A DNA stretch of 13,549 bases from Chloroflexota bacterium (GTDB taxonomy: Bacteria; Chloroflexota; Dehalococcoidia; Lucifugimonadales; Australimonadaceae): positions 1 through 13,549 of the forward strand of contig JAPOOH010000342.1 in NCBI GenBank assembly GCA_026713505.1. Reading direction: 5' to 3'. Every line of letters begins with the position of its first letter. Within the stretch, counting starts at the first letter, position 1. Both the position numbers and the translations under genes were made by a program. The notes under the pieces are model-generated. The model was not told where the DNA came from. It was given only the letters and a program-made list of their open reading frames with translations, and did not search any database. Below are positions 13,476 through 13,549 of this stretch, one piece after another.

Positions 13476-13505
13476 AGTGTGCGCCCGCGCGCGTGGCGCA
13501 GTCAA
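13476..13505 (-). promoter_or_regulatory. Candidate promoter for the cupin gene
   Basis: On the minus strand TTGACT (13505-13500) is followed by an 18-nt spacer and CACACT (13481-13476), the latter a poor -10. Transcription would begin near 13468, just ahead of the strong ribosome-binding site at 13441-13452. If real, this excludes the TTG at 13505 as the translation start. Confidence 0.35.
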
Positions 13506-13525
13506 GAGTGCCGAAACATCGTCAG

Positions 13526-13541
13526 TCCCGCGAAAGCGGGA
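13526..13541. repeat. REP-like palindrome at the right edge
   Basis: TCCCGC and GCGGGA pair over 6 bp around a GAAA tetraloop, flanked by GTCAG and ATCCAGAC. The form CCCGCGAAAGCGGGAATCC is a familiar one for short intergenic palindromic repeats dispersed in bacterial genomes. Only one copy is in view and the element may run past the window end. Confidence 0.5.
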
Positions 13542-13549
13542 ATCCAGAC

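Overview
This is a GC-rich window of bacterial DNA, densely packed with genes. The best guess for its source is a Chloroflexota bacterium, close to Dehalococcoidia or the SAR202 group. That inference rests on three things: the substrate-binding lipoprotein has a long Thr-Pro-rich linker after its lipidated cysteine, oxygenases and molybdenum hydroxylases sit together, and a fused iron-type ABC permease is present. There is no rRNA or other phylogenetic marker, so the assignment is tentative. No tRNA, rRNA, CRISPR array, transposase or integrase was seen.

Left block (1-4182, minus strand): an operon reading right to left. A lipoprotein substrate-binding protein (2854-4182) comes first, then an intercistronic hairpin, then a fused two-domain ABC permease (933-2738), then a Rieske non-haem iron oxygenase that overlaps the permease by 14 nt and runs off the left edge. 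A good TTGACA-17-TAGGCT promoter lies upstream. Neither the transporter ATPase nor a Rieske reductase is in view.

Middle block (4183-6736): a 390-bp divergent intergenic region leads into a collagen-like lipoprotein (21 uninterrupted Gly-X-Y triplets), closed by a 14-bp hairpin. A bicupin protein follows, with its own TTGACA-17-TACGCT promoter. A doubtful 48-residue ORF lies convergent to it.

Accessory block (6817-9010): two paralogous toxin-antitoxin cassettes (RelE/ParE-like toxins) flank a short-chain dehydrogenase. Both cassettes have the same extended -10 promoter at the same distance from the start codon, the same antitoxin N-terminus and the same final 22 nt at the toxin end. The middles have diverged, and the second antitoxin carries an internal, partly degenerate duplication. 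This is the most unusual part of the window.

Right block (9051-13549): a three-gene molybdenum hydroxylase operon in the order FAD subunit, 2Fe-2S subunit, Mo-cofactor subunit. The order matches coxMSL of CO dehydrogenase, but the active-site loop matches neither CoxL form, so the substrate is probably an organic molecule and is unknown. A perfect 12-bp hairpin separates it from a convergent cupin/cysteine-dioxygenase-like gene with an apparently non-standard start. The window ends in a short REP-like palindrome.

Together the genes suggest uptake and oxidative attack on organic compounds: one Rieske oxygenase, one Mo hydroxylase, two cupin-fold proteins, a dehydrogenase and an ABC importer. 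That the genes serve one pathway is an inference from proximity; the substrates cannot be read from the sequence.
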